DNA of 64,000 nucleotides from Leucaena leucocephala (Eukaryota > Streptophyta > Magnoliopsida > Fabales > Fabaceae). Below are positions 25,142 through 38,340 of the stretch, in pieces. The notes beneath the pieces were generated by a model. That model made no database searches, was not told the DNA's origin, and saw only the letters and a program-made list of their open reading frames with translations. A program made the position numbers and the translations under genes. Each line of letters starts with the position of its first letter. The stretch's first letter is position 1. The DNA lies in the NCBI GenBank assembly GCA_037074615.1, contig CM073546.1, forward strand, positions 10,347,501-10,411,500, read 5' to 3'.

Positions 25142-25640
25142 TATCATATCCTAAATTTTCCCTATCTGTATAATACTGATAGTGGAAAGAGGTTTGGAAA
25201 GGCTTCTGACGAAGATAAGAAGAAATAATAAAGATTAATTGAGTCTTGAATAAAGAGAGGGACCTAAATGAAAATTAGAAAAGGTGGGAGGCCAAAAGTT
25301 AAAGTAGAAATAAAAGTTAGGCTAAAAGTGGTAATTTTCAAGAGTTTAATGACCTAAATGTAATTATGAGAAAGTTGAACTGAAAAAGGCTAAAAAATGC
25401 CCTAAATCAAATCAGACCCAAATTTTACCAGTAGATAGATAAAGTTATTCCTGTCATTTTAAGGAGTCACAGAATTTTGATTTGAGATCCCGATTAATTG
25501 ATATAAATTTATGAAGTCAGAAGAAATTAGTATAGTATTTTTCAGATCTCATAATTAGATGAAACCTTACAATAAATTCTTATTCTTAAGTTTGTACACA
25601 TGATCTAGAAAGTAATTATCTTCAAAACTATGAGGTTATT
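25142..25640 (+). repeat. LTR head fragment of the gag-only gypsy element
   Basis: It begins TATCATATCCTAAATTTTCCC and continues as U3 of the second LTR subfamily (compare 19311) until another LTR start interrupts it at 25641. Confidence 0.6.
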
Positions 25641-26588
25641 TGTCATATCCCAATTTTTAAGCCTAGAAGCCCAGTATGTAGTTTGAAATAGGTAGGGTAC
25701 TAGGCCCCTTTGAGCAAAAGTCCTAGAAATATACAAATGATGTTTAAAGACTAAACTACAAATGATATTGGTTATTGAATCAAGTTGATATTATTGTCTT
25801 TGCCACAGATGAGGCCTTTTAGCCAAGGATGTTTTGGATAAATAGAGATGGAATTTCAATGATCTAAAGCTTCCATTGAATTTAGAAGATGATTTTGTGT
25901 ATGATTGGATAGGTTTGGAACCTTGTAAGCATGGGAATTGAAAGATGTAATTTTGAAAACCATCTTTGTACTATTCACAAGCATGAACAGTGATTGGAAT
26001 TTCATGATTTTGATGCTTCCAATTGTTTTTAAATGAAAAATTGTGTGGGATAACAGTAGAGAAACAAGTATTGGAAGCATTGGAATCAAAATAAGAATTT
26101 TTGAAAGAAAAGGGACATTTTTCAATTCTGTCTAGAACAATGTATAGCTGCTGAAATTTGGGAATTATGAGTTCATAAATGGATTCAGAAGTCCAAATTA
26201 TATAGGGTAAGGTCAAGACATCAATTGGTTTAAAGGCCAAATCAATTAGTAAAAATTAAAGAAAGTTATTTTAGTTATGTAAGCTCAATGTTCAAGAGAA
26301 GTTAGATTGTGATAAATGGATGATAATGATGTTAGGATTTGAATGTGTGCTCAAAGTGGGCATCCACTCATCAAGGAGAAGTAAGAAGTAAAGAGGCAAA
26401 GATAAAGTAAAGGAAAGTCAAACAAGTGAGGTAGTAAACTAATGTTGACTTGTATGTGTTGAATGTAATGTGTTATGGCGCTATGGCTATGTGAATTATT
26501 GTGGCATATATGTATTAGATAGATTCTCTATTTCTATGTTTACTTTGACCAATTGTATTTCATATATAACATAATGGCATGCTCATTA
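25641..26588 (+). repeat. Second-subfamily gypsy LTR, left part, interrupted
   Basis: It starts TGTCATATCCCAATTTTTAAG. Near 25760 the text jumps from U3 to post-leader sequence, so the promoter region has been deleted. It is interrupted at 26589 by a solo LTR and resumes at 29420. Confidence 0.65.
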
Positions 26589-29419
26589 TGTCATATCCCT
26601 AATTTTCTTACCTGATATAACTGTACAGATTGAGAAAGGAAAGAAAAGGGATTATGAACTAAGGAAGTTTAGGGACTAAAACGCAAATTTGAAAAGGCTG
26701 GTGGCAAAAAGTTAAGGTAGAAATAAATGTTAGGCCAAAAGTAGTAATTTTCAAAAGTTTAGGGACCTAAATATAAATATGCAAAAAGTCAGGGATCTAA
26801 ATATAATTATGGAAAATGTCAGCTAGAAAAGGCTTAAGGCTGTCTAGAAGTATTCCGGTTCCACATTTCATCAGTAAATAGATGAAGTTAAGCTGGTTAA
26901 TCTAGCATAATACAGAAATTTTATTAAGGTCCCAGATAGTGGATATTTATCTGATAGTCTGAAAGTTATCTAAAATTTTATCAAATCTCATAGACTTCAG
27001 ATATAAGGGGACAAGTTAGAGGAAGGTGTGCCCCATGACATTAGATGTCATGAATCTGACAAAACCCCAAAAGAAGTTTTGTATAAAAAGTTATTTCCAT
27101 ATTAGTGAATTTTGAAGGGAGTTTGAGAACACCCGTGATCTGATTATAAAATTTATCATTATATAAGCCTGAATAGAATGAGATTAGATGATCTCATATA
27201 TAGGCCCATGATGAGGCCAAGGAGGGCTCAATACCCAAGGTACCAGTTCATCAGTAGAATGGACCAGTGTCTAGGAAAAGTGTGAAATTATGAAAATGCT
27301 CCTGGATGCCCATATTGTACTAGTAATAGATGGAGGGTATTCTGGTCATTCTAGATAGGCTAAAACATGGCATATGGTATAAATATGATTAGTTAGAGCC
27401 AGTATATGCCCTGAGCAGAACAAAGAGGGGTGAAATGATAATTATGCCCTTAGGGTTAATATAGTGTAAGAAAGGACACCAAGGGTATTTTGGTCATTTT
27501 TCAAGGGATGGATAGCAGATAAATACTCATTCTAACATTGTCAATGGTATAAGAAACCTAGACATTGATTTCTAGGATAGAATACATATTCTGGAATATT
27601 ATAAAAATTAGGAACAGAAAATAGTTCAGTTTTTGGGGAATCGGACCGAGCCAGTACTGGATTGGACTAGAAATTTTCTAGAGGCTTCTTCCCTATGAGA
27701 ATTTCGCGACATGCCCCCATGAGGTGTCCCTTGAGTTTTCCCTTGTGATGTCATAATTCTCCTTTTGGAAAAAGTTAAATCCAAGATTAAATGTGAGCCC
27801 TTAGATCAAATAGTGTACAAATCAATCTTGGCCATCCATTTCAACCCAAGATCATATATAAATACCCCCTATTCAGATCATTTCTTCATGCATGGTGAAC
27901 CATAGGGAAACTCTTGCAAAATTTCCACTCAACCAATAAAGAAGCACACAAAGTGAAGCAACAATCAAGGTAATCATCTCCCTTGATCTTGAGCTTTGTT
28001 CTAGCAAGTTAGCTCATGGTTTTAAGGGAGTTTTATACTATATTTCCCTTATGGTGGCTAATGGAAGTACTGCTCATATATGGTTAAAATATGAGTTTTA
28101 TGTTATGGATAGTTTAGATAAGTTTAAACAAGCTATAATCAAGTGGTATAAGTTTGGAAATCCAAGTATGTTTGGAATTAGGGTTTTGTGTTCTTGCGGG
28201 TACTGTGTGTGACACTGTTGATGCTTCCAATGAGTTTAAAATGGAAAATTGTGTGGGGATAAAGTAGGAGAACAAGTATTGGAAACACTAGAATCAAAAT
28301 GTGATTTTTTGAAAAACAAGAGGGTTGCTTCGGTTTGGTACTGTATCATTGGTATGTTTTGGTTTTGGAAATTCTAGTTTCATATTTGGATTCTGTATGA
28401 AAATTTATGTGAAATGAACTATGAGAATTTATTTTGAAAAGATGGAAGTATGAAACATAAAAGGGAGAAAGAAAGGAAACTAGTGAAAACCTAGTCTTGG
28501 ATTTGGTTTCAAGTTGAATTATACCTTGATATTATTTTGTAATGGATAGATTTTGACATTTGTGAAGGAAGGAAATCATTCCAAGAAGACCTTGACAAAG
28601 ATAGCTAAGAGGGTAAAAATAGATGGATGAGTTTGTATAATAAGTTACATGAGTTACTTGACATTACGGAAGCGTATGATAGCATGTATGGTTGTATGGT
28701 GTATGATTTTGTAATTCTGTTTTGAGGCCATGATGGTGTGACAATGGTTAGTACATCTTAATCAATGAGTTTGAATCTGAACTTTGGCATGAGTATAGCT
28801 AATATATAGAGCTTTAAATGAACATCAAGAATGCCTCAATTGGTTAAGAATTTGATTTGTTATGATTTTTCTAAGTTGAAGTTAAAACCTGGAATTGGGA
28901 TGAAGTGAGTGATAAGAAGTAGTGACGTTCACATGATGATTTTATATAGAAAATGAATGAGTTTTTCCATGAAATTTTGTTATCTTAAAGAGGACATCTA
29001 GATCTTTAAATCCATAGGTAACATGGTTCATTTGGACAAGTAACCAAAGAGAAATGAATTTTTGAAGTTAAGGCAAAGAAACTGGAATTTTCAGATTTTA
29101 TCAAATGAATAGTGATTTTCAATGAATAAACTGAATTTATTTGGACAAGAAAACCTCAATTTCATATTTTTCCATTCAAAGATCTATGAAAGATATTTCA
29201 TTAGAAATTGGAACCAACCTATTTTGATTTTTCTACATTTAGTTATGAATTTTCAAAGTTGGGTACATGTTCTAGAATTACCAAATAAATAGTAAAAGTG
29301 AACAGTACCCCCCGAGAACAATTCTTTTGGAAATGAATGTTTTCAAAGCAAATAATCATGAAATTGGTTCCAATAACCTGTAATAAGGTATAATTGAGGT
29401 TAAAAATAAGGATGTGACA
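26589..29419 (+). mobile_element. Solo Tekay-like Ty3/gypsy LTR (2,831 bp)
   Basis: The LTR starts TGTCATATCCCTAATTTTC and ends AAGGATGTGACA, keeping the inverted ends TGTCA/TGACA. Flanks are CATTA (26584-26588) and CATTG (29420-29424), a 5-bp target duplication with one mismatch. A TATA box lies at 27857-27864, the leader motif near 27905 and a donor-like AAGGTAATC near 27968. It matches the LTR at 48785-51996 throughout, with small indels. Host DNA on both sides is a different LTR, so this is a nested insertion followed by LTR-LTR recombination. Confidence 0.85.
27857..27864 (+). promoter_or_regulatory. TATA box of the solo LTR
   Basis: TATAAATA preceding CCCCCTATTCAG, as in the LTRs at 12536 and 50083. 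About 30 bp further on lies the start codon of the leader frame (ATGGTGAACCATAGG). Confidence 0.5.
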
Positions 29420-29818
29420 CATTGCATTTTGTTGACACAATCACAAGCAAGCACAAACATTAGTATTAATGCTTACATTGTTTAGTATTGTTTGCTACTG
29501 AGATTTTCCTAGACATCTCACCCCTCTATGTAATCCCAATCCTTGCAAGTTCATGAATAAGGAAAAGTAAATGTCCAGATTTATATTTTTGCCTTAAAGA
29601 GATATGAAAGAGATTCAAGTAGAAATTTAGATAACCTCCATATGATTTTTCTAGAATTAGTTATGAATTTTCAAAATTAGACTGTGGATATAGAATTTAC
29701 CAAGTGAATAGTACCCGAGAGTCAAATTTAAATATTTTAATTTTTGGGCCAAATTAATGCTTCCACTAGTTAAATATGCTTCTAAATACATACTCTAAGA
29801 GTTTAAAAGTAGGATGTT
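29420..29818 (+). repeat. Second-subfamily gypsy LTR, right part
   Basis: This continues the LTR begun at 25641. It contains the stem-loop at 29510-29529 and ends near 29818 at a TTAAAAGTAGGATGT phrase that matches the family's 3' end but has lost the last bases. Confidence 0.55.
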
Positions 29819-31762
29819 TCCTTTAGAATATGATTTTATCCAAATTTATCTTAGTAGGCAAGCCAAGTTTCAAGAGAAAATATGGACCATTGAATTAAAT
29901 AGTGTTTGAACAAATCTTGGTCTTTCATTTTCCACAAAATTCTTCTATAAATACCCCACTCCATGCTACCCAAAACTATGGCATATGGAACCCTTGGTGA
30001 GATGCTACTTAAGTGAAAAGTCAAGTCAAGACAAGAAAGATTCAGGACACCAAAGTTCAAGCTAGCTAGAAGTTAAGGTAAGTAATCTATCCTAGCTTAT
30101 TTTCCTTTAATTTGGTGGACTTAAACTTAGGGTTCTTATAAAAGGAATATGAGATTTCTCTAGGGTATATATGCTGTCCAAAACCCTAGATGAAAGGAGA
30201 TAGAAGAAATTGAAGGTAGAACTATGTGATTAATGTTTAGATAAGTTAGTTAATATGATTGGTTATTGAGTCAAGTTGATATTCTTGACTTTTCCATGGA
30301 AGAGACCTTTTGTTATGCACTATTATACATAGAGGGAGATGGAATTTCAATGATCTAATGCTTCCATTGAATTTAGAAGATGATTTTTTTGTATGATTGG
30401 ATATGTTTGGAACCTTGGAAGTATTGGAATTGAAAGATAAATTTTTGAAGTCTTCTCTATTACTATTCACATGCATAAATAGTGATTAAATTTCATGACT
30501 TTGATGTTCCAATGGTTTTAAAATGAGAAGTTGTGGGATAAAGTAGAGAAACAAGTATTGGAAGCATTAGAATAAAAATGAGAATTTTTTGAAAAAAATA
30601 TGACATATTTTGTTTCTATCCAGAACAGAATGCGGCTGCTGGAATTTGGGAATTTTGAGTTCATAAATGGATTCAAAAGACCAAATTGTATAGGTTAAGG
30701 TCAAAACATCAATTGGTTCAAAGGTCAAGTGAATTAGTAAAGATTAGGGAAAGTTATCGTAGTTAAGTAAGCTTAATGTTCAAGAGAAGTTAAATTGTAA
30801 TGAATGAATGATAATATAATGTTAGGATTTGAATGGTGTGCTCAAAGAGGGCAGCCACACATTAAGGAAAAGTAAGAAACAAGAGGCAAAGATAAAGTAA
30901 AGGACAGTCAAGCATGTGAGGTAGTGAACTTACCTACTTATATGCTTATTTTGCTTGGTATTTTATGTGATGTTTACTTATTTTGATTATGTGAAGTATG
31001 TATGATTAAGTGATGCTCTGTTTCTTTTTATACTATGGTCATATGTTATAGTTAAGGGACATGGAAGCATGTAAGATATCATTACGCAAGCATGATCATT
31101 AAGTGAATACATATTAACATCAAGCATGTAGTTAATGGTTTCTGTTTCTACTGAGATATTTCCAAAAATCTCACCCAGTCCATGTAATCTCAATCCTAAC
31201 ATGTTATGAATGTTGAAAGAAGATGAAGAATTATGGAAAGAATTAGGGATTGGATTATATAAGTGTTATATGATGAATGTATGAATTGTTATATGGAATG
31301 ATGTTATATGATCAGTTTGAGTAATGATGTTTATGATGTGATAAAAAAATAGTAAATGATGAAATAAATGTATGAAATTTTATAGACACTTAGTTAACAT
31401 GTCAAGCTTCAATTTTAGAACAAATTTTCCAAACTCAAGGACCAGAATCTATTTTCAAAATTTTTGACCAAATGAATAGTACACTTTGACGTTAGAGTTG
31501 ACTGGTCAATTGGTCCAAGAAGTATTTTTTTTCTTTAAAGTTCAAGATGTTAGCTTTGTGTAGCCTTTTAAATCACTTCATTTCAATTTGTTTAGAATTA
31601 ATTATGATTTTTTTAAAGTTCGTCGCCGAATCTAGAAATACCATATAAACAATAACTCGTTAGAGTGAAATTCCATATTTAGCTAATAGACTTCAAAGGC
31701 CATGTAAGTAGTTCTAACTGATACTAAATGGTCCCTAAGATGTAGAAAAAAAGAATGTTACA
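29819..31762 (+). repeat. Gypsy LTR lacking its 5' part
   Basis: It starts within U3, has a TATA box CTATAAATA at 29945-29953, a donor-like AAGGTAAGT near 30076 and the stem-loop at 31153-31172. It ends GAATGTTACA at 31762, the expected inverse of the TGTAACATCC head. Confidence 0.65.
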
Positions 31763-32227
31763 AATCTCATATATTTTACAAGTTAATTTCTATGATCATA
31801 CTAACCATTCTCCAAGAAAGAAAGTGATTTGATTTATAACAAGAGAATAAAGAGATATATCAAAGAAGAGTTAGCTGAGGAAATGAACACTGCTGATACA
31901 AGATGCTTAATAGAGAAAGAAAAATGAGTCAATACATCAAGCGGCAAAAATCTAAATAAGCTTTACTCAACTATCTCTTTATATTGAAAATTTATTTGAG
32001 GCATCTTGATATTAATATGTTGCTTATGATATGATACATGTGTTTCAATATTTAAACAAAAGTTTATCCTTCAATGTGTTTGTTCTATTGTGAATTGTTT
32101 AAAAAAAACAAAAATCTTTTAAGAAAAGTTAAAATTTTTATTCTCCAATGATTTCATTTCTATAAGTTAATTGCTTGATGATTGGATTAAATGTTGTTTG
32201 AAAAGATGTTAAATATTGTTGTGTTTT
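31763..32227. other. AT-rich stretch, no gene seen
   Basis: No recognisable domain on either strand. By position it would correspond to the pol-to-ORF spacer of a second SIRE-like element, but no pol remnant is visible to its left. Confidence 0.4.
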
Positions 32228-32520
32228 GAAAATAATCGATTAATACTTCTATTAATGGCAATAAATCAAACAATTAATCGATTAATAGATAGTGACTATG
32301 GGTTAAAAGTTGTTTTTTTGAAGACTAATCGATTGATTGATTGATTGATTTTCATTAATCGAGCATCTAACTGATTAATCTTGTTAAAATGCGTGTTGAA
32401 TGTTGTTTTGCTTTAATTGATTAATTGGAATTAACCAAACATCTAATTGATTAATTGATGAAATTAATTGATCACTTAATCGATTAATGAGAATTAATCG
32501 ATTAGTTAATGAATTAGTAT
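32228..32520. repeat. Cluster of TTAATCGATTAA-type dyads upstream of a second extra ORF
   Basis: TAATCGATTA palindromes occur near 32232, 32274, 32477 and 32494, with many half-sites (GATTAAT, ATTAATC) and a short GATT run between. The position relative to the MPRTK reading frame mirrors the TTATCGATAA cluster at 3560-4410, but the core differs by an added T/A on each arm. Confidence 0.75.
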
Positions 32521-32573
32521 CAGGATTTATCCATTATTAGTCATGAATCTTTACTATTTAACTTGAACCCTAA

Positions 32574-32905
32574 TTGATTAATCTCCAAATTCTCTCATCT
32601 TCAAACTCTAAATTTGAACAAAGTCCCTTGGGGAAGTTTTGCACCACCTTCCGATCAAAACTCACCCAAAATCACTTCCAAATTCCTCCATTTCATAATT
32701 TAATCTGTCAAACACTAAAGAGGATGCCAAGAACCAAAACCACCAATTTAGACAGATCTGAGCAACAAATATCTAAATTAGTTTGAAACACTCCTTAGGC
32801 TTGTCAATCAAAGGAAAAAAAGACGAAATTCCAACCAAAGGTGGCCAAGGATGGCCCAAATACATATAAGGTAAAGGGCAAGGCTCTAGCGAAAAGACAT
32901 CAGTG
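32574..32905 (+). pseudogene. N-terminal remnant of the extra ORF (MPRTK type)
   Basis: The reading frame starts MPRTKTTN at 32724; an upstream in-frame extension to 32574 is open but probably untranslated leader. After a stop at 32784 the text continues with a segment (TKFQPKVAKDGPN-like) that matches KLKYKPKVAKDK of the homologue at 4657. The sequence breaks off near 32905, where unrelated DNA begins. The conserved middle domain seen at 5450 and 60500 is absent here. Part of the missing tail may survive at 37192-37355. Confidence 0.5.
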
Positions 32906-33350
32906 ATAAATTCTTAATTTTATATTATTTTAGTGTGTTTAAATAGAGTTTTATTATTGATTTTGTTTTCATTTACTATTATGTTGAGCAATTAACAAAT
33001 AAAATAAAATGAGAATAATAGGGAATTAATTGATATAATTTTGGTCATATATTAGAATATTATCTTATTAGATAGATAATTTGTATCTTTTAAATTCCAA
33101 TTTCATGAAATGATCATTAATCACCAAGTCAACTTGCTGCTATAACTGAATTTGATAAGATTACTCATAATGTAATTGCAAGGAAGTGACAACTGGATTG
33201 AATAGAGTGGCTAATAGATTGTGCACATGGCTAACAGAAATAAGTTGGCTAGCAGATTGTTGGATGCATACAATGGCATTGGAAAGGAGACTTCATGCAT
33301 TGAGCCATGCAAATCAGACAAAATCCATTTTAACTTTTATTCATACCATA
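32906..33350. other. Unassigned stretch, no gene seen
   Basis: AT-rich DNA with no recognisable domain. A GGCTAAcAG-like phrase recurs three times near 33210-33260. It separates the extra-ORF remnant from the copia LTR piece. Confidence 0.4.
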
Positions 33351-34810
33351 TTAGCTCACTCATCCATGACCAAAATATCGCGTGACAGAAGGGATCGAGA
33401 TGAATGGTCAAGATGGAATTTGTCCCTCGTATTCGTAGAGAGATATTACTGGGCCCCTCGATGAGTGAGTGTGAGAAATATATGGCCATACTGTAATGGA
33501 AAGGTAATTCCATTTCTATAGTCATACTACTCAGGGATCGAGAAAGTAACGGTCAGGAATAGGAGGATGACATTATCCATGCCTCATCCATGACCAAAAT
33601 ATCTCGTGACAGAAGGGACATGATATGGTTATATAAAAGGTTACATCGTTTAACGATCCTCATATGATTTGGGTAGTCGTTGTATCTTGCTAGAGACCGC
33701 TTGCGACTTGTGGGCCAGTATAGCAAATGCCCCACTGCCAACTTCATATGGGCCTACAGGGTCGCACACAAAATAGCCCAACACGAGCTATGATGTCCAG
33801 ATTCATTGAATATAAGACATGTCCAGATTCAATGAATGATCCAGGGTAGATGTATATATTTATTTATATTTATATTTGTATATATATAAATTCGTATATA
33901 TACATTATATATAAGAGATATATAAGATTTAATTTATAAGGATAAATTAAATCTCTATCACGTTTGAATTTGAAATTTAAATTGATAGGATATCTCATAT
34001 AAGAGATATTTATAAGATTTAATTTATAAGGATAAATTAAATCTCTATCACGTTTGAATTTGAAATTTTAATTGATAGGATATCTCATATAAGAGATATT
34101 TATAAGATTTAATTTATAAGGATAAATTAAATCTCTATCACGTTTGAATTTGAAATTTAAATTTGATATGATATCTCAAATTTGATTTATGAGAATAAAT
34201 CAAATATAGTTAAGTCTTCTCTTTATTTTAAGTTAAATAAATAGGTGAATTAAATCTGTGGGACAGATTTAATATAAATATTATTTATTTAATTAGTTTC
34301 TTATCAAATTATACAATATATGATATTGTATTAATTTTGGAATTAATATAAGATTAACTCCAAAATCCAATTTGGTAGAGGAAAACACACAGCGTCCTAT
34401 ATATCTGATTTTAGGAGCTACGTTTTAAAAGATATAGAACATAGAAAGGCCGAAGGGGAATTTGCAAAAGGTTTGCAGGTAAGAAACTGCCGAAATAGAG
34501 ACGGAGATGACGAATTCTTGAGAAAGCCCTGGAGGGACAGGAGACGCTAGCAAGTCATTCGTGGTTAGAACACTATTCATGTGATACCAGTACAGGAAGC
34601 TGACCTGAGTCATCGACTTCTTGCGATCAGAAAGGGAGCACGAGTCACGGAGAGAAGCTGTGAATGTCGTGACCAGAAGCTGTTGAAGTTGCTGAGGAAC
34701 ACTAAGGGTAATGCTTCTTCCCACTTGACTTAAACACATACAGTATATCCTAGCAAGGAATGAAAAATTTTTTAAGTTAATTTCCATTGCGTGTCTTCCA
34801 ATTCCTTACA
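33351..34810 (+). repeat. 5'-truncated Angela-like copia LTR with a scrambled left end
   Basis: From about 33401 to 34810 this follows the copia LTR to its CTTACA end, including three 91-bp-type units (33915-34190). The first 50 bp (33351-33400) are an out-of-order copy of the LTR text found again at 33586-33618. The first roughly 420 bp of the LTR are missing. Confidence 0.75.
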
Positions 34811-37191
34811 ATGTCAACACATAAGTATACCACATCAAGCACATAAAGAGGTAAGTTCACTACCTTGCACTTAAGCTTTGCTCTTGATCTTTAGCACTTG
34901 CTCCTAGCTTTCTAACCATGAATCCTTTATGTCAATCACTTCCCAACATCTTCTTGGATATTTCAAGGTCCTAAAGAAATTCATATTCATCACATAATTC
35001 ATTAGGACTCATGAACTCTAACCATGCTCAAGACTAACCTTGTTACACCCTTTATTATCATAACTTTCTCTAATCTTCACTAATCCACTTGGCTCTTGAA
35101 CCAATTTATGTCTTGACTTTACCCTACAAAATTTCATATTTTGAATTCATTTATGAGCTTAGAATCATTAAATTCTAGCTCCTTCATGGCCTGCTGTACA
35201 GAACCAAAACATGTACACAATTCCCTCAAAAATTCTCATTTTGACTGTAATGCTTTCCATACTTATTTCTCTACTTTATCCCACACAATTTTTCATTTTA
35301 AAATCATTTCAAGCATCAAAATCATGAAATTTCAATCACTGCTCATGTGAGTGAACAGTAATAGAGAAGAATTCCAAAAACTACAATCTTGGAATTTCAA
35401 TGTTTCTGAGGTTCAAAACCTTTTCAATCATACACAAAATCATCATATAAATTCAATGGAAGTATTAAATCATTGAAATTATATTTCCTTCCCTCATTAA
35501 CAGTACATACCAAATAGGTTCACCCTTGGCAAAGTCAAGAATATCAACTTGATTCAATAACCAATCACTGAACTAGCTTGTTTAAGCTTCAATCATATGT
35601 CTCTAACTTCAATTTCTTCTTATCCCTTTCATCTAAGGTTTTTGGGCAGCACAATACCTTAGAGAAAATTCAACTTTTCCCCATGAAAACCCTAAGTTCA
35701 AGCTCCCAAATCAAAGGAAAATAAGCTATGAGAGATTTCTTACCTTTAATCTCTAGCTTGCTTGAACTTTAGTATCTTGAATCTTCTTTATCTTGGCTTG
35801 AGTTTTCATTTTGCAAGAGTTTCCCCAAGGTTCATGAGGCCACAGTTTTGAACCAGATTTGAGGGGGTATTTATAGAAAATTTCATGGAAAATCAATGGC
35901 CAAGATTACTTTGTGCACTATTTGATCTAAAGGCTCACATTTTATCTTGGATTTAACTTTTTCAAAAAGGAGATTTATGACATCATCCATGACATCACGA
36001 GGGACAACTCATGGGACATCTCATGGGGGTATGTGGCATAATTCTCATGGGGAGGAAACTTCTGGAGAAATTCTAGTCCAATTTGGTACCAGCTCGGTCT
36101 AATTCCCCAAAAACTGGACTATTTTCTGTTCCTAATTTTTATAATATTCCAAGATATGTATTCTGTCATGGAAATCAATGTCTAGGTTTCTCATACCATT
36201 AAAATTTTTGTATTGGGCCACAATTTAATTATAGATCCCTTAGGAAATCACTGAAATACCCTTGGTTCAATGTCTTGCACTATATTAACCCTAAAGGCAT
36301 TATTATCATTTCACACCTCTTTATATTGCCTCAGGTTGTATACTGGCTCTAACTAATTATCTTTATACTACACTACACATTTTTGGCCTATACCATATTA
36401 CCAAAATTCCCTCCATCTATCTCTTGCACACTCTGGCTATATAGGGGCACTTTCATAATTTTGCACTTTTTCTGGACACTGGCCCCTTCTATTGATGAAC
36501 TGGTACCCTGGGTTTTGGGCCTTCCTTGACATCATCATGGGCCTATATATGAGGTTATCTGATCTTAGTCTATCCAAGCTTACATACTGCTAAATCCCAT
36601 AATTGGATCATGGGTGTTCTCAGATTCCCGTCAAAATTAACTTATATGGGAATAACTTTTTATACATAACTCCTTCTAGGGTTCTGTCAGATCCATGATA
36701 TCTGACACTATAGGGCACACTTTCTTGTAATTCTCCCACTTATATTTAAAGTCCATAAAATCTGATAAAATTTCAGATAACTTTCAGACTATCAGATAAA
36801 TATCTACTGTCTAGAGCCCTAATAAAATTTCTATATCATGCTAGATTAACCAGCATAACTTCCTCTATTTACTAATAGAATGTGGAACTAAAATACTTCC
36901 AGGAAATTCCAAGCCTTTTCTAGATAAACTTTTTCATAATTACATTTAGGTCCCTGACTTTTTGCTTAATTATATTTAAGTCCCTAAACTTTTGGAAATG
37001 ACCACTTTTGACCTAAATCTTGTTTCTACTTTAACTTTTTGCCTTCAACATTTTATAATTTTCATTTAGGTCCCTTTCTTTCTTCAAGACTCATTTAACC
37101 TTTATCATTTCTTCTGATATTCGTCATAATTCTTTCCAAATCTCTTTCCACTATCAGTATTATTTAGATAGGGAAAATTTAGAATATGACA
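34811..37191 (-). repeat. Second-subfamily gypsy LTR, minus strand
   Basis: On the minus strand the LTR starts at 37191 with TGTCATATTCTAAATTTTCCC. It has a TATA box at 35868-35876 and a leader beginning ATGAACCTTGGGGAAACTC, and runs to 34811, where it meets the copia LTR piece. Its leader region is nearly the same as that of the LTR at 61236. Confidence 0.7.
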
Positions 37192-38340
37192 CGTTATCCA
37201 CAAGACAAGCGCACTATTCATGAAGAAATGTCCAATGTCAAGAACATATTGTTAGCATACCTCAACAACATTAGACCTTTTTCCATGGAAGTGGGGCTCA
37301 GAGATCCTTGACCACCTTAGCCTTACCAGAGTGTTATTCATGTTCCTATCCAATATGTCAGAATAGGCTGGATTACCCAAGAGTGGGGTGAATTGTGTGA
37401 CTGCGTGATTTTAAAAACTTTGTTGAAACTCTTTTGAAATTCTTGTGCAATCTTATCAGTGAAATAGATAAGTTTGAAAACTTTGATCATATAGTTGAAA
37501 TGGATTGCTAGAAATATAAAGAGTTAAGGAAGAGAAAGATCATACAGAAGAATTATCCTGGTTCGATCATCCTTGGCCTATGTTCAATCCTCTACTCCCC
37601 ATAGAGATTTTTCAATCTACTATTTACCAAAATTAAGCAAGCTCTTGGTAGCATTTACAAACACAATTTTCACGATATAAGCAAATCCCACCTTGAATCG
37701 CCTGATTTAAAGGTTCGCTCTCAGTTAAGTAAAAGAATAGAGGTATATTAATATCTCTCAGATAGAGTGAGTAAAATATTGTTGTACATGATAATTATCC
37801 TCTCGTAAGGAATAATATATGAAAATAGAGAGTTAGAGGCTTTCAAAGTTTGTGGAATTATGTTGATACATTCATATCCCCTCAGTCTTCTTCTTGAATT
37901 CTCTCTTATTTATAGATGAAGTTTGAGCTTTTGATCATTGAGTATAATCTTTTTCTCTGTTGAACTTTTCTTCTTCCATTGAGAATATGACTATTGGAAC
38001 TAGCCATTGAAGCTTCTAACACAAAGTGCCTTTTTACCGTTGAGAGTCTATTAACTTTAATCTTTGTCTAATCTCATTCTAATTATGCCTTTTGAGACCT
38101 TAAATAAAGTTTTACATAATCAAGAGAAGTTTTAGTAATAATCGTTCAGTACTTGATTTTCTTTCATCTTTTGATTATTTATGAGTTAAGGAACAATGGT
38201 CATGTTTCAATTTTCATAACTTGCTCTATTTAGCTCCAAACATAGCAAATAACCTATCTCCAGAAAGCTCTTTGTTTCTACTTTCCAATTAACTAAGTTT
38301 GATTCTAAAATTCATTATAAACAAAATGATATGATCAATT
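37192..38340 (+). repeat. Possible SIRE-like copia LTR with a short ORF tail before it
   Basis: 37192-37355 reads in one frame as MSNVKNILLAYLNNIRPFSM, similar in style to the coiled C-terminus of the extra ORF. From 37356 the text TGTCAGAATAGG, then CAAGAGTGGGGTGAATTG and later CTGGTTCGATCATCC, resembles the start of SIRE/Maximus LTRs. No polypurine tract precedes it and no second LTR copy is in the window, so the right end is not fixed. Together with 31763-32905 it may be one element split by 32906-37191. Confidence 0.35.
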
